NCBI RefSeq assembly: GCF_041270065.1
Contig: NZ_CP065958.1
Location: forward strand, 2,108,001 to 2,172,000
DNA length: 64,000 bases
Direction of reading: 5' to 3'
Source: Streptomyces fradiae
GTDB lineage: Bacteria; Actinomycetota; Actinomycetes; Streptomycetales; Streptomycetaceae
Shown here: positions 26,232 through 35,919 of the stretch, one piece after another
How positions within the stretch are numbered: the first letter of the stretch is position 1
Layout of the letters: each line of letters begins with the position of its first letter
The notes under the pieces: model-generated
What the model saw: the letters and a program-made list of their open reading frames with translations, nothing else
Databases searched by the model: none
Told to the model about the DNA's origin: nothing
Program-made: the position numbers and the translations under genes

Positions 26232-27749
26232 TCAGCCCAGCGCCGAGACCCGGTCCCGGTACGTGCGGACGGCGGGGGCGTCGCGGTAGGGCTCCAGGCG
26301 GCGTTCGAAGTCGCGGACGTACTCCACGGCGCGGGCCGAGCGCATCTCGGCGGCCTGCTGGGCGGCTTCGGCGCCGAGCGCGCAGGCCTGGTCGAGTTCG
26401 CCGAGGGCGAGGCGGGCGGAGGCGAGGACGACCCGGCAGAAGAGGCGGCTGCGGGCGAAGCCCGGGGGCCGGAGCTGGAGGGCGCGTTCGGCGTGCTGGG
26501 CGGCGGCGCGGTACTGCTGGAGGTCGCGGTGGCAGTGCCCGAACTCGTCGGCGAGCTGTGCCTCGTCGAAGGAGCGCGCCCAGTACGGCACCTCGTCGCC
26601 GGGCCGGGCCGCCTCCAGGGCCCGTTCGGCGCGGGCGAGCGCGGCGCCGCAGGCCCGGGAGTCGCCGAGGACGCCGTGCCCGCGCGCCTCGACCGAGTGG
26701 AGCAGGGCCTGGACGACCGGCGGGGCGGCGGCGCCGACGCCCTGCTGGGCGACCCGGGCGAGCTGGACGGCCTCGCGGCCGTGCCCGAGGTAGACCGCCT
26801 GGTGGCTCATGGTGATGAGGACGTACGAGCCGTAGGCCCGGTCCCCGGCGGCCTGGGCGAGCCGCAGCGCCTGCACGAAGTAGCGCTGGGCCAGGCCGTG
26901 CGCGGCGATGTCGTACGAGGTCCAGCCGGCCAGGCGGGTCAGGTCGGCGGCGGCGCCGAACAGGCGGCGGCCGACGCTCTCCCCGTACGTGCCGCGCAGC
27001 ATCGGCTCGGCCTCGTGCTCCAGGTAGCGCACCAGGGCCTGGCGGGCGTGGCCGCCGCCGTATGCGTGGTCGAGGGTGCGGAAGAGCTCGCCGACCGAGC
27101 GCAGGGCGGCGATGTCGCCGCTGGACACCCGCTGGCCGGGGCCCCGGTCCGTACCGCGCTGACGGGGCACGGAGTAGCGGCCCTGGAGGGGCACCCGCGG
27201 GTCGGCACCGGCCGGGCCGCCCCGGCCGCCGGGGCCGTGCCCGGCGGGTCCGTGGCCGGCGGGTCCATGGCCTGCGCCCGGGCCGGCGGGCTCGCCGCGC
27301 GCCACCCGTTCGTCCGCGCGGCCGATCAGCCAGTCGCGGCTGGGGACCACCAGACCGGCCGGGGTGAAGGCGATCTTCCGCAGCTCCGCGTGGCTGCCGG
27401 AGTCCTTGCGCCACAGGCCGCTGACGATGTCGACGGCCTCCTCGGGGGTGGCCGCGAACTCCAGGCCCGCGTAGACGGGTGCGCAGGCGTCCAGGCCGAG
27501 GTCCTGCGCGGAGAGCCGGCGGCCGAGGCGGCGGGTGAACACCTCGGCGATCAGCGCCGGCGTGGTGCCGCGCGGCTGCTGCCCGCGCAGCCACCGGGTC
27601 ACCGAGGTCTTGTCGTACCGGAGGTCGAGGCCGTGTTCCAGTCCGAGCTGGTCCACCCGTCTGGCGAGACCCGCGTTGGAGAAGCCCGCCTCGGCGATGA
27701 GCGCGGCGAGCTGGCGGTTCGGGATGCGCTGCGAGGGTCGTTCCGTCAT
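26232..27749 (-). CDS. Streptomyces-type regulator with N-terminal HTH-like region and TPR-like repeats
   Basis: A 505-residue protein from ATG 27749 (MTERPSQRIPNRQLAALI). The first 110 residues resemble the DNA-binding-like region of Streptomyces developmental/antibiotic regulators such as NsdA (SNAGLARRVDQLGLEHG, DKTSVTRWLRGQQPRG). A Gly/Pro/His-rich insertion near residues 165-190 (GHGPAGHGPAGHGPGG) follows, then helical repeats resembling TPRs (ARLALGELDQACALGAEAAQ). Such proteins are often pleiotropic regulators. The specific role is unknown, and lipB diverges from it across 343 bases. Confidence 0.75.
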   Translation of the reverse strand: MTERPSQRIPNRQLAALIAEAGFSNAGLARRVDQLGLEHGLDLRYDKTSVTRWLRGQQPRGTTPALIAEVFTRRLGRRLSAQDLGLDACAPVYAGLEFAATPEEAVDIVSGLWRKDSGSHAELRKIAFTPAGLVVPSRDWLIGRADERVARGEPAGPGAGHGPAGHGPAGHGPGGRGGPAGADPRVPLQGRYSVPRQRGTDRGPGQRVSSGDIAALRSVGELFRTLDHAYGGGHARQALVRYLEHEAEPMLRGTYGESVGRRLFGAAADLTRLAGWTSYDIAAHGLAQRYFVQALRLAQAAGDRAYGSYVLITMSHQAVYLGHGREAVQLARVAQQGVGAAAPPVVQALLHSVEARGHGVLGDSRACGAALARAERALEAARPGDEVPYWARSFDEAQLADEFGHCHRDLQQYRAAAQHAERALQLRPPGFARSRLFCRVVLASARLALGELDQACALGAEAAQQAAEMRSARAVEYVRDFERRLEPYRDAPAVRTYRDRVSALG

Positions 27750-27995
27750 CAGCTGTGCGGTCTCCTGCCTTCCGGGCCCGGGGTGGCAGCCCGTATGGAC
27801 CCTCGTGGCCCTCATGGAACGGCGTGAATTTAGCGGCAGTCACGGCCATTACCGCCACCTTCGCCCCACATTCATCCGATCGTGTGAGGATTGACTGTCC
27901 GCTGACGAGGGGCTCGCGGACCGGCGTAGAAGCTCTCGTCCTTGCGCCGGAGGGGCGCTCGCGCACCTGCCGGAGGGCGATCGGGCGTACCGCCG

Positions 27996-28001
27996 TACAG
28001 T
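27996..28001 (+). promoter_or_regulatory. Possible lipB -10 element
   Basis: TACAGT lies about 95 bases before the lipB start in the 349-base divergent region (27750-28098). No convincing -35 is seen, and the region holds no further gene. Confidence 0.3.
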
Positions 28002-28098
28002 GGCATGGGCGCGAATGACGCATGGTGCCGAGCCGGCTCCCGCCCCCGGGACGATCCCCGGGAACCCGGCCCGCGGCACCCCAGGAGGAGGCATGGCC

Positions 28099-28971
28099 GT
28101 GAGTGAGCTGCGATTCGTCCGTCTGGGCTTCGGCGACGACGCCGTCGACTACCAGGTGGCGTGGGACAAGCAGCGCGAGGTGCACGCCGCCCGGTTCGCC
28201 GACGAGGTCGAGGACACCTGTCTGCTCCTGGAGCACCCGCCCGTGTACACGGCGGGCCGGCGCACCGCAGAGAACGAGCGCCCGCTCGACGGGACGCCGG
28301 TCGTGGACGTCGACCGCGGCGGGAAGATCACCTGGCACGGCCCCGGCCAGCTGGTGGGCTACCCGATCATGAAGCTGCCCCGCCCGGTCGACGTGGTCGC
28401 GCACGTACGCCGCCTGGAGGAGGCACTGATCCGTACCGCCGCCGACTTCGGCGTGGCCACCACCCGGGTCGAGGGCCGCAGCGGTGTGTGGGTGCTCGGC
28501 GACCCGGTCGAGCAGCGGCCGCAGATCGGCGGACTCTCGCTGGACTTCGACCCGCGACTGCAGGACGAGGAGTTCGACCCCCGCCTGAACGGCCCGGAGT
28601 ACGCCCCCTCCAACGCCGGCCAGCGCCGGGAGGACCGCAAGCTCGCGGCCATCGGCATCCGGGTCGCCAAGGGCGTCACCATGCACGGCTTCGCCCTGAA
28701 CGTGAACCCGGACAACGCGTGGTTCGACCGGATCATCCCGTGCGGCATCCGCGACGCGGGCGTCACCTCGCTCGCCAACGAGCTGGGCCGCGACCTCACG
28801 ATCGAGGAGGTGCTCCCGGTCGTCGAGAAGCACCTGCGGGACGTCATGGCGGACGCGGTGCTCAAGCCGCGCGAGATCGTGCGCGAGGCGGAGACCGCGG
28901 CACCGGCGGCACCGGCGACAGCCGTGTCCGAGCGTGAGACGGAGCGGGCCGCCGAGCCGGCCACCGCCTGA
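28099..28971 (+). CDS. lipB: Octanoyl-ACP:protein octanoyltransferase
   Basis: A 290-residue enzyme transferring octanoyl groups to lipoyl-domain lysines. GTG 28099 ([11 protein letters not shown]) has ideal spacing from AGGAGGAGG (28083-28091); ATG 28093 is the alternative and is very close to the SD. Signature blocks are [31 protein letters not shown], the Lys in [17 protein letters not shown] and the acyl-accepting Cys in [15 protein letters not shown]. An Ala-rich tail (about 35 residues) exceeds the usual family length. It works with lipA, 101 bases downstream, to supply lipoate to the E2 encoded at 10.9 kb and others. Confidence 0.96.
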   Translation: MSELRFVRLGFGDDAVDYQVAWDKQREVHAARFADEVEDTCLLLEHPPVYTAGRRTAENERPLDGTPVVDVDRGGKITWHGPGQLVGYPIMKLPRPVDVVAHVRRLEEALIRTAADFGVATTRVEGRSGVWVLGDPVEQRPQIGGLSLDFDPRLQDEEFDPRLNGPEYAPSNAGQRREDRKLAAIGIRVAKGVTMHGFALNVNPDNAWFDRIIPCGIRDAGVTSLANELGRDLTIEEVLPVVEKHLRDVMADAVLKPREIVREAETAAPAAPATAVSERETERAAEPATA

Positions 28972-28981
28972 GGAATGCCGA

Positions 28982-29006
28982 GCTCTGGCCCAGGGTTGGC
29001 CAGAGC
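28982..29006 (+). terminator. Hairpin between lipB and lipA
   Basis: GCTCTGGCC (28982-28990) and GGCCAGAGC (28998-29006) pair perfectly across a seven-base loop. It may terminate lipB or attenuate readthrough. A possible lipA promoter (TTAAGG 29008-29013, TACCCT 29031-29036, spacing 17) follows at once. Confidence 0.65.
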
Positions 29007-29072
29007 GTTAAGGCATGGAAGCAACGGGCGTACCCTGGTGGGCGCCGAAGAATCGAAGCTACAGGAGCCGAT

Positions 29073-30041
29073 GTGTCCGCAGTCGCACCCGACGGACGCA
29101 AGATGCTGCGCCTGGAGGTCCGGAACAGCCAGACCCCCATCGAGCGCAAGCCCGAGTGGATCAAGACCCGCGCGAAGATGGGGCCCGAGTACAACAAGCT
29201 CCAGGGCCTGGTGAAGAGCGAGGGACTGCACACGGTCTGCCAGGAGGCGGGCTGTCCCAACATCTTCGAGTGCTGGGAGGACCGCGAGGCGACCTTCCTC
29301 ATCGGCGGTGACCAGTGCACCCGCCGCTGTGACTTCTGTCAGATCGACACCGGCAAGCCGGAGGCGCTGGACCGCGACGAGCCGCGCCGCGTCGGCGAGT
29401 CCGTCGTCACGATGGACCTGAACTACGCCACCATCACCGGCGTCGCGCGCGACGACCTGGAGGACGGCGGCGCCTGGCTGTACGCGGAGACCGTGCGCCA
29501 GATCCACCAGCAGACCGCGGAGCGCGCCGCCGGCCGCACCAAGGTCGAGCTGCTCGCCCCCGACTTCAACGCGGTGCCGGAGCTCCTGGAGCAGGTCTTC
29601 GACTCCCGCCCCGAGGTCTTCGCGCACAACGTGGAGACGGTGCCACGGATCTTCAAGCGGATCCGCCCCGGCTTCCGCTACGAGCGCTCCCTCGACGTCA
29701 TCACCAAGGCGCGGGACTACGGTCTGGTCACGAAGTCCAACCTGATCCTCGGCATGGGCGAGACCCGCGAGGAGGTCAGCGAGGCGCTGCAGCACCTGCA
29801 CGACGCCGGCTGCGAGCTGATCACCATCACGCAGTACCTGCGCCCCTCCGTCCGGCACCACCCCGTGGAGCGCTGGGTGAAGCCGCAGGAGTTCGTGGAG
29901 CTGAAGGAGGAGGCCGAGGAGATCGGCTTCTCCGGTGTGATGTCGGGCCCGCTGGTCCGCTCCTCGTACCGGGCCGGGCGGCTCTTCCAGCAGGCCATCG
30001 AGCGCCGTGGCGCGGTCGACAACGCCACGCAGGCGGTCTGA
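29073..30041 (+). CDS. lipA: Lipoyl synthase (radical SAM)
   Basis: A 322-residue enzyme inserting two sulfurs into octanoyl-lysine. GTG 29073 has the SD AGGAG. The sacrificial auxiliary 4Fe-4S cluster ligands are [12 protein letters not shown], and the radical SAM motif is CTRRCDFC. The C-terminal RSSYRAG supplies the conserved Ser ligand. All key residues are present, and length is typical. Confidence 0.98.
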   Translation: MSAVAPDGRKMLRLEVRNSQTPIERKPEWIKTRAKMGPEYNKLQGLVKSEGLHTVCQEAGCPNIFECWEDREATFLIGGDQCTRRCDFCQIDTGKPEALDRDEPRRVGESVVTMDLNYATITGVARDDLEDGGAWLYAETVRQIHQQTAERAAGRTKVELLAPDFNAVPELLEQVFDSRPEVFAHNVETVPRIFKRIRPGFRYERSLDVITKARDYGLVTKSNLILGMGETREEVSEALQHLHDAGCELITITQYLRPSVRHHPVERWVKPQEFVELKEEAEEIGFSGVMSGPLVRSSYRAGRLFQQAIERRGAVDNATQAV

Positions 30042-30108
30042 GGCCCCCGGCCACGCCCCCGCGGGCCGTTATGGCCCCTGCCGGCCCCGCCGGCCCCCGC
30101 TCTCCTCC

Positions 30109-30138
30109 GAGGCCCGTACGCGTGTGCGTACGGGCCTC
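30109..30138 (+). terminator. Terminator after lipA
   Basis: A perfect 13-bp stem (30109-30121 with 30126-30138; GAGGCCCGTACGC) with a four-base GTGT loop. Confidence 0.85.
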
Positions 30139-30240
30139 AGGGTTTCATCAGTGTTTGACCCCCGGGTCACGCCCTGGTAACACCGTTCTGTGAGGCTGTT
30201 CTCACTCACCGCCACCGAGCGTTCACGGAGGCCCTCGCCC

Positions 30241-30450
30241 ATGCAGGCCGCGCACATCCGAGCCAACGCCATCCCGACCGTCACCGACGCCCTGCGCGCC
30301 GTGGAGTCCGTGCTGCTCGCCCGCGGGCAGCGCACCGCCCGGCGCAACGCCTGGACCTCGGTCCTGGAGGACCGCCGCCGGGCCAAGGACCGGGTGGAGG
30401 CCCAGCACGTGATGGAGGCCGTGGAGGGCCTCGCGTCCCGGGGCACGTAA
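30241..30450 (+). CDS. Small conserved-type protein of unknown function
   Basis: A 69-residue basic, helical protein. ATG 30241 (MQAAHIRANAIPTV) is chosen over 30190, since codon bias starts there and GGAGG lies 12-15 bases upstream. It contains ARGQRTARRNAWTSVLEDRRR, which is strongly basic. It lies between lipA and the DUF4191 gene, and its TAA forms the start of the -10 of the next gene. I do not recognise a domain; Streptomyces commonly carry a small gene here. Confidence 0.65.
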   Translation: MQAAHIRANAIPTVTDALRAVESVLLARGQRTARRNAWTSVLEDRRRAKDRVEAQHVMEAVEGLASRGT

Positions 30451-30453
30451 ACT
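30448..30453 (+). promoter_or_regulatory. -10 element of a leaderless promoter (DUF4191 gene)
   Basis: TAAACT ends seven bases before ATG 30461 and includes the upstream gene's TAA stop. Confidence 0.45.
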
Positions 30454-30460
30454 TCAGGAC

Positions 30461-31171
30461 ATGGCGAGGAGTGCAAACACGGGCGGCGCTGACGCCGCGA
30501 ACCCCGGGCGACTGAAGCAGATCGCCCTCACGTACAAGATGACCCGGAAGGCCGACCCCAAGGTCGGGCTCGTCGTCGCGGGCGTGGGCATCGTTGTACT
30601 CGGTGTCCTCCTCGCGATCGGCTTCCTGATCGGTCACCCCGTTTACCTGGGCATTCTCGGTTTCGTCCTGGCGTTCCTGGCGATGGCCATCGTCTTCGGC
30701 CGGCGCGCCGAGAAGGCGGCCTTCGGTCAGATGGAGGGCCAGCCGGGCGCGGCCGCGGCGGTGCTGCAGAACATCGGGCGCGGCTGGACGGTGACCCCGG
30801 CGGTCGCGATGAACCGCAACCAGGACGTCGTGCACCGGGCGGTCGGCCGTCAGGGCATCGTGCTGGTCGGCGAGGGCAACCCGAACCGGCTGAAGACGCT
30901 GCTCGCGGCCGAGAAGAAGAAGATGGCCCGAATCGTGGTGGACGTCCCGGTGACGGACATCCTCGTCGGCAACGACGAGGAGGCGGGCCAGATCCCGCTG
31001 AAGAAGGTCCGCACCAAGATGCTGAAGCTGCCGCGACTGCTGTCCGGCCCGCAGGTGACGGCGGCCAACGACCGGCTGCGCGCGATGGGCGACCTGATGA
31101 GCAACATGCCGCTGCCGAAGGGTCCGATGCCGAAGGGCATGCGGATGCCGCGGGGCGGAAAGATGCGCTGA
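30461..31171 (+). CDS. DUF4191 membrane protein
   Basis: A 236-residue protein with a basic N-terminus (LKQIALTYKMTRKADPK), two transmembrane helices at about 36-82 (GLVVAGVGIVVLGVLLAIGF and LGILGFVLAFLAMAIVFG) and a cytosolic domain ending in a Met/Pro/Gly-rich basic tail (PMPKGMRMPRGGKMR). DUF4191 proteins are widespread in actinobacteria next to lipA; their function is unknown. Confidence 0.88.
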   Translation: MARSANTGGADAANPGRLKQIALTYKMTRKADPKVGLVVAGVGIVVLGVLLAIGFLIGHPVYLGILGFVLAFLAMAIVFGRRAEKAAFGQMEGQPGAAAAVLQNIGRGWTVTPAVAMNRNQDVVHRAVGRQGIVLVGEGNPNRLKTLLAAEKKKMARIVVDVPVTDILVGNDEEAGQIPLKKVRTKMLKLPRLLSGPQVTAANDRLRAMGDLMSNMPLPKGPMPKGMRMPRGGKMR

Positions 31172-31185
31172 GCGCGCACCAGACC

Positions 31186-31248
31186 CCTACGAGCAACGGG
31201 AAGCGCCCCGGACCGAACAGGTCCGGGGCGCTTCCCGTTGCTCGTAGG
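31186..31248. terminator. Bidirectional terminator, DUF4191/RDD genes
   Basis: A perfect 29-bp stem (left arm 31186-31214, right arm 31220-31248) with a five-base GAACA loop lies between two convergent genes. Confidence 0.92.
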
Positions 31249-31253
31249 CCGAC

Positions 31254-31721
31254 TCAGATCCGGACCTGGACGGCGCCGGAGAAGCGGTCGTGCAGGCCGC
31301 GGCCGTCGCGGTCCCAGATGAGGGCCGGGATGGCGAGGCAGACCAGGAGGGAGCGGAGCACGACCCGGAGGAGGCCGAGGCGGCCGCCGTTCGCCGAGAC
31401 GACCCGGAGGCCGAAGAGGCGCTTGCCGGGGGTGAAGCCGATGGTGCCGACCGTGAGCACGCTCATGACCAGCAGGATCACCAGGGCCCAGTTGCCGGTG
31501 GCCTGGTTGTAGCCGTGCGTGATGAGGCCGTATGCGATCAGCATGCAGAGGGCCCAGTCGACGGCGAGGGCGCCGAGGCGGCGGCCGGGGCGGGCGATGG
31601 AGCCGGGGCCCTCCTCGGGCAGGCCGAGCTGCTGCCCGCGGTAACCGAAGTCCACGCCCGCTTCTTCGGCCGCGGCGCGCGGGCCGGAGAGCCATGATCC
31701 GAGTGCTTGCCTGTTGTCCAC
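31254..31721 (-). CDS. RDD-family membrane protein
   Basis: A 155-residue protein with the RDD-like block [20 protein letters not shown] followed by three hydrophobic segments ([20 protein letters not shown] and [19 protein letters not shown]) and the motif [14 protein letters not shown]. The GTG start at 31721 is preceded by TACCGT six bases away (leaderless). Some RDD proteins are Na+ or metabolite transporters; this one's role is unknown. Confidence 0.88.
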   Translation of the reverse strand: MDNRQALGSWLSGPRAAAEEAGVDFGYRGQQLGLPEEGPGSIARPGRRLGALAVDWALCMLIAYGLITHGYNQATGNWALVILLVMSVLTVGTIGFTPGKRLFGLRVVSANGGRLGLLRVVLRSLLVCLAIPALIWDRDGRGLHDRFSGAVQVRI

Positions 31722-31727
31722 CCGACC

Positions 31728-31733
31728 ACGGTA
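31728..31733 (-). promoter_or_regulatory. -10 element of a leaderless promoter (RDD gene)
   Basis: On the minus strand TACCGT ends six bases before GTG 31721. Confidence 0.45.
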
Positions 31734-31826
31734 CTGTGCCCGTTTTTGATCACTTCGGCCCGGGTCGCCAAGGCCCCGAAGAGTTCCCGGAGAGTCCCCG
31801 GAGGCCCCTGGACCGCACCCGCCCCG

Positions 31827-31864
31827 GTTAACTTCGACGAAACAAATGGGTCATGCTTGAGAAA
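31827..31864 (+). promoter_or_regulatory. Double GlnR box upstream of glnA
   Basis: The series is TTAAC-N6-GAAAC-N6-GTCAT-N6-GAAAT, matching the actinobacterial GlnR consensus gTnAC-N6-GaAAC repeated twice. A -10-like TATGGT follows at 31875-31880. GlnR activates glnA under nitrogen limitation. Confidence 0.88.
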
Positions 31865-31964
31865 TCCCGTCTGCCTATGGTCGGGTCCTGCGTGTGCCAC
31901 CGCACTGGCCGCACGACCGAGCTGCAACCCCGCCCCTCCCCGGGCCGGGAGTAGGAGGAGTTGG

Positions 31965-33374
31965 ATGTTCCAGAACGCCGACGAGGCCAAGAAGTTCATT
32001 CAGGACAACGACGTCAAGATGGTCGACGTCCGTTTCTGCGACCTTCCGGGCGTGATGCAGCACTTCACGATCCCGGCGACGGCGTTCGACCCGTCCGAGG
32101 AGCTGGCCTTCGACGGCTCGTCGATCCGCGGTTTCCAGGCCATCCACGAGTCGGACATGGCCCTGCGCGCCGACCTGTCGACGGCCCGCCTGGACCCGTT
32201 CCGCCGCGACAAGACGCTGAACATCAACTTCTTCATCCACGACCCGATCACGGGCGAGCAGTACAGCCGTGACCCGCGCAACATCGCGAAGAAGGCGGAG
32301 GCGTACCTGGCCTCCACCGGCATCGCCGACACCGCGTACTTCGGTCCCGAGGCCGAGTTCTACGTGTTCGACTCGGTCCGCTTCGAGACCTCCGCGAACC
32401 AGGGCTTCTACCACATCGACTCCGAGGCCGGCGCCTGGAACACCGGCAAGGAGGAGGACAACCGGGGTTACAAGGTCCGCTACAAGGGCGGCTACTTCCC
32501 GGCCCCGCCGGTCGACCACTTCGCCGACCTGCGTGCGGAGATCTCCCTGGAGCTGGAGAACGTCGGCCTCAAGGTCGAGCGCCAGCACCACGAGGTCGGC
32601 ACCGCCGGCCAGGCGGAGATCAACTACAAGTTCAACACGCTGCTCGCCGCAGCCGACGACCTGATGCTCTTCAAGTACATCGTGAAGAACGTCGCCTGGC
32701 GCAACGGCAAGACCGCGACCTTCATGCCGAAGCCGATCTTCGGCGACAACGGCTCGGGCATGCACGTCCACCAGTCGCTGTGGTCGAACGGCGACCCGCT
32801 GTTCTACGACGAGGCCGGCTACGCGGGCCTGTCGGACACCGCGCGCTACTACATCGGCGGCATCCTGAAGCACGCCCCGTCGCTGCTCGCCTTCACCAAC
32901 CCGACGGTGAACTCGTACCACCGCCTGGTGCCGGGCTTCGAGGCCCCGATCAACCTGGTCTACTCGCAGCGCAACCGCTCCGCCGCGATGCGCATCCCGA
33001 TCACGGGCTCGAACCCGAAGGCCAAGCGCGTCGAGTTCCGCGCCCCGGACCCGTCCTCGAACCCGTACCTCGCCTTCTCCGCGCTCCTCCTCGCGGGCCT
33101 CGACGGCGTCAAGAACAAGATCGAGCCGGCCGAGCCGATCGACAAGGACCTGTACGAGCTCGCTCCCGAGGAGCACGCGAACGTCGCCCAGGTCCCGACC
33201 AACCTGGAGGCCGTCCTCACCGCCCTGGAGGAGGACAACGAGTACCTGCAGGCCGGCGGCGTCTTCACGTCCGACCTGATCGAGACCTGGATCGACTACA
33301 AGCGCACCCACGAGATCGCCCCGATCCAGCTCCGCCCGCACCCGCACGAGTTCGAGCTCTACTTCGACCTCTAA
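31965..33374 (+). CDS. glnA: Glutamine synthetase I (GSI-beta)
   Basis: A 469-residue enzyme making glutamine from glutamate, ammonia and ATP. ATG 31965 has SD GTAGGAGGAG; upstream in-frame starts are within the regulatory region. Signature blocks are GSSIRGFQ, the ATP-binding-type [19 protein letters not shown], and [10 protein letters not shown]. The adenylylation tyrosine is present in [11 protein letters not shown], so activity can be controlled by GlnE. Transcription is governed by the double GlnR box 100 bases upstream. Confidence 0.98.
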   Translation: MFQNADEAKKFIQDNDVKMVDVRFCDLPGVMQHFTIPATAFDPSEELAFDGSSIRGFQAIHESDMALRADLSTARLDPFRRDKTLNINFFIHDPITGEQYSRDPRNIAKKAEAYLASTGIADTAYFGPEAEFYVFDSVRFETSANQGFYHIDSEAGAWNTGKEEDNRGYKVRYKGGYFPAPPVDHFADLRAEISLELENVGLKVERQHHEVGTAGQAEINYKFNTLLAAADDLMLFKYIVKNVAWRNGKTATFMPKPIFGDNGSGMHVHQSLWSNGDPLFYDEAGYAGLSDTARYYIGGILKHAPSLLAFTNPTVNSYHRLVPGFEAPINLVYSQRNRSAAMRIPITGSNPKAKRVEFRAPDPSSNPYLAFSALLLAGLDGVKNKIEPAEPIDKDLYELAPEEHANVAQVPTNLEAVLTALEEDNEYLQAGGVFTSDLIETWIDYKRTHEIAPIQLRPHPHEFELYFDL

Positions 33375-33401
33375 GCCGTACCCCGCGAGCGAGGCTCTTC
33401 C

Positions 33402-33438
33402 GAGGCCCGTCGCCCCCTTCACGGGGGCGGCGGGCCTC
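33402..33438 (+). terminator. Terminator of glnA
   Basis: GAGGCCCGTCGCCCCC (33402-33417) pairs with GGGGGCGGCGGGCCTC (33423-33438), 16 bp with one wobble and a five-base loop. Confidence 0.87.
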
Positions 33439-33532
33439 GCCGTTTCCGGCCGGTCGGGGCCGCCGGGATCCGGCCAAGATCACGAGAAGGCGAACAGCTG
33501 ACGAACTCTCGTGCGTACCTACGAGTAGGGGG

Positions 33533-33560
33533 TTCACGCTCCGCGACTGATCGATAGCGT
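33533..33560 (+). promoter_or_regulatory. Candidate promoter of the cyclodipeptide operon
   Basis: TTCACG (33533-33538) and TAGCGT (33555-33560) are 16 bases apart, about 75 bases before the CDPS start. Confidence 0.35.
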
Positions 33561-33634
33561 GTCGTCGTCGCTGCCGCCACACCCGGAGCACAGGGCTCCG
33601 CTGGGACTAGCTGGCGCGATTGAGGACTGCCGAC

Positions 33635-34348
33635 GTGACTCAGGCGGCTTTCGCCCCTGCAGAGACGCTCCGACTCCAGCCGTACACCGATCACTGCCGC
33701 GTCATCGCCGACGAGGGCGCGCACGTGGTCATCGGCGTCTCACCGGGGAACAGTTATTTCACCGCCCAGCGGCTGCGCGAGCTGACGCGCTGGGGCTTGG
33801 ACCACTTCGATCAGGTCGATCTCGTCTACACCGATCTGCATGTCGCCGACATGTACGAGGCGCTGGGGTACGGGGCCGACGAGGCGCGGCGGAAGGCCGT
33901 CAAGAACCTGCGGGGGGTGCGGGCCAAGGTCGGGGCGGCCGTGGCGGAGGCCGATCCCACGGGGGTACGGGTACGGGCCCGGGGGATGTCGGAGTTCGGG
34001 GACGTCCCGGCGTACCGGGAGCTGCACCGCACCGTGCTCGACGCGGTGGCGGCGGATCCGGTGGTGCGGGAGACCTGCGACGCGCTGACCGGGATCTTCC
34101 TGGCCGGGAAGCTGGCGCCGGGGCAGTTGATCGACGAGCGGCAGCGGGAGGTGTGCCGGGCGTACATCTGCGCCGAGGTGCCGCTGTTCCTGGACACCCC
34201 GGCGATCCTCGGGGTGCCGTCCTCGCTCAACTGCTACCACCAGGCGCTGCCGCTGGCCGATCTGCTGTACGGGCGGGGGTCCGGGCTCCGGGCCTCGCGC
34301 AACCAGGGCCACGGCATCCTCACGCCCGCCGAAGGAGTCTCCGCATGA
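33635..34348 (+). CDS. tRNA-dependent cyclodipeptide synthase, NYH subfamily
   Basis: A 237-residue enzyme that joins two aminoacyl-tRNAs into a cyclodipeptide. GTG 33635 follows GAGGA; TTG 33620 is less likely, and the chosen length equals AlbC minus two. The catalytic serine is Ser36 in GVSPGNSYF, and Asn39 with Tyr201-His202 (SLNCYHQ) places it in the NYH subfamily. Tyr177 and Glu181 lie in [14 protein letters not shown]. All five positions are one less than in AlbC, so the fold is intact. The product amino acids cannot be deduced by eye. It overlaps the P450 gene by ATGA. Confidence 0.93.
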   Translation: MTQAAFAPAETLRLQPYTDHCRVIADEGAHVVIGVSPGNSYFTAQRLRELTRWGLDHFDQVDLVYTDLHVADMYEALGYGADEARRKAVKNLRGVRAKVGAAVAEADPTGVRVRARGMSEFGDVPAYRELHRTVLDAVAADPVVRETCDALTGIFLAGKLAPGQLIDERQREVCRAYICAEVPLFLDTPAILGVPSSLNCYHQALPLADLLYGRGSGLRASRNQGHGILTPAEGVSA

Positions 34349-35565
34349 GCACCGCCACCGACACCGGCACCGCAAGCGCAGGCGCACTGCCGGCCTTCCC
34401 CTTCGACTGGGACGGGACCCGGCTGCCCGCCGAGATCGGCGCGCTGCGCGCCGAGCCGGTGCGCAAGGTCCGCACGATCGCCGGGGCCGAGGCCTGGCTG
34501 GTCTCCTCGTACGAGCTGTGCCGACAGGTCCTGGAGGACCCGAGGTTCAGCCTCAAGGACACGTCCGCGCCCGGGGCGCCCCGGCAGTACGCGCTGACGA
34601 TCCCGCCGCACGTGGTGAACAACATGGGCAACATCACCGGGGCCGGGCTGCGCAAGGCCGTGATGAAGGCGATCAACCCGAAGGCGCCCGGCCTGGAGGA
34701 GTGGCTGCGGGCCCGGGCCGGGGGCCTGGTGGACGCGCTGGTCGGCGAGGGGGCGCCCGGAGAGCTGCGCAGCGGGTACGCCGATCCGTACTCGGCGGGG
34801 CTGCACTGCCGGATGCTGGGCATCCCGGAGGAGGACGGACCGCGACTGCTGCGCAGCCTGGACGTGGCCTTCATGAACGCGCCGCGCGAGATCGAGGCGG
34901 CCCGGCTCAACTGGGACCGGGACATCGCGTACATGACCGAGCGGCTGGACGATCCGGCGACCGGCGGGCTGATGGCGGAGCTCGCGGCGCTGCGCGAGGA
35001 TCCCGACTACGCGCATCTGACGGACGAGATGCTGGCGACGGTGGGCGTCACGCTGTTCGGGGCCGGGGTGATCTCCACCGCCGGGTTCCTGACGATGGCC
35101 CTTGTGTCGGTGCTGACCCGGCCGGACGTGCGGGAGGCGCTGACCGGCGGGGGCGGTTCCGGTGGCGGGGTCGCCGGGGCGATGGACGAACTGCTGCGGG
35201 TCAATCTGTCGATCGGCGACGGGCTGCCGCGGCTCGCCCTGGAGGACGTACGGCTCGGGGACACGCTCGTGCGGGCCGGTGAGCTGGTCCTCGTGCTCGT
35301 GGAGGCCGCGAACCACGATCCGGAGCACTTCCCCGACCCGCTGACCTTCCGGCCGGACCGGGAGAACGCCTCCGACCACCTGTCCTTCGGCGGCGGCTCG
35401 CATTACTGCCCGGCGACGGCGCTCGGCAAGCGGCACGCCGAGATCGCCCTGGAGACGCTCCTCGACCGGCTGCCGGAGCTGCGGCTCGCGGTGCCGGTCG
35501 AACAGCTGGTGTGGCGCACCAACTTCATGAAGCGCCTCCCCGAGCGGCTGCCGGTGGCCTGGTAG
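34345..35565 (+). CDS. CYP121-like cytochrome P450 of the cyclodipeptide pathway
   Basis: A 406-residue P450 translationally coupled to the CDPS gene (AAGGAG SD). The I-helix reads [17 protein letters not shown] and the C-terminus EQLVWRTNF...ERLPVAW, closely like mycobacterial CYP121, which couples cyclo(Tyr-Tyr) into mycocyclosin; the Arg in LVWRT that contacts substrate in CYP121 is conserved. The heme Cys is Cys355 in [15 protein letters not shown]; the usual Gly two residues after Cys is Ala. It probably oxidises the cyclodipeptide by ring coupling or hydroxylation. No redox partner is encoded next to it. Confidence 0.92.
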   Translation: MSTATDTGTASAGALPAFPFDWDGTRLPAEIGALRAEPVRKVRTIAGAEAWLVSSYELCRQVLEDPRFSLKDTSAPGAPRQYALTIPPHVVNNMGNITGAGLRKAVMKAINPKAPGLEEWLRARAGGLVDALVGEGAPGELRSGYADPYSAGLHCRMLGIPEEDGPRLLRSLDVAFMNAPREIEAARLNWDRDIAYMTERLDDPATGGLMAELAALREDPDYAHLTDEMLATVGVTLFGAGVISTAGFLTMALVSVLTRPDVREALTGGGGSGGGVAGAMDELLRVNLSIGDGLPRLALEDVRLGDTLVRAGELVLVLVEAANHDPEHFPDPLTFRPDRENASDHLSFGGGSHYCPATALGKRHAEIALETLLDRLPELRLAVPVEQLVWRTNFMKRLPERLPVAW

Positions 35566-35586
35566 CGGTCGGATGTGATCACGCGG

Positions 35587-35635
35587 GGGCGCTGCCCGGC
35601 CCGGCCGGAGCCGGGGTCGGGGTCGGGCAGCGCCC
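35587..35635 (+). terminator. Terminator after the P450 gene
   Basis: GGGCGCTGCCCG (35587-35598) pairs with CGGGCAGCGCCC (35624-35635); the 25-base loop is itself GC-rich. It lies between convergent genes. Confidence 0.75.
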
Positions 35636-35643
35636 TTCCGTTG

Positions 35644-35919
35644 TCAGCGGCCGTAACGGATCAGGGCGCGGACCATGCGGCAGGTGGTGTCGGACGGCGG
35701 GTGGATGCCGAGCTGGGTCGCCGTGGTGCGTATCTTCGCGTTCGTCGCCCGCGAGGGCAGGTAGACGCCCGCGTCGAGCAGGGCGATGGCCAGGCGCATG
35801 GCCTTCAGCCGGCGGTTGTGCGTGACGTACCACTCGCGGGGGCGGCCCGCGGGGAGCGGCTTCTTCTGGAGCGGCTTCCAGGGTTCGAGGGACGGTGTCC
35901 GGATCATGGCGACAGCCAT
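35644..35919 (-). CDS. Small basic protein of unknown function
   Basis: A 91-residue protein. ATG 35919 has an excellent SD AGGAGG seven bases upstream, so the longer 110-residue version is rejected. The sequence (LEPWKPLQKKPLPAGRPREW, THNRRLKAMRLAIALLDAGV, CRMVRALIRYGR) is basic and helical and looks like a small nucleic-acid-binding protein, but I recognise no domain. It is convergent with the P450 gene. Confidence 0.7.
   Translation of the reverse strand: MAVAMIRTPSLEPWKPLQKKPLPAGRPREWYVTHNRRLKAMRLAIALLDAGVYLPSRATNAKIRTTATQLGIHPPSDTTCRMVRALIRYGR

Noticed and set aside
33559..35565. 668-residue ORF that would fuse sequence over the CDPS gene to the P450
   Set aside because: The first 260 residues are an out-of-frame reading of the CDPS; the P450 has its own SD and ATGA-coupled start.
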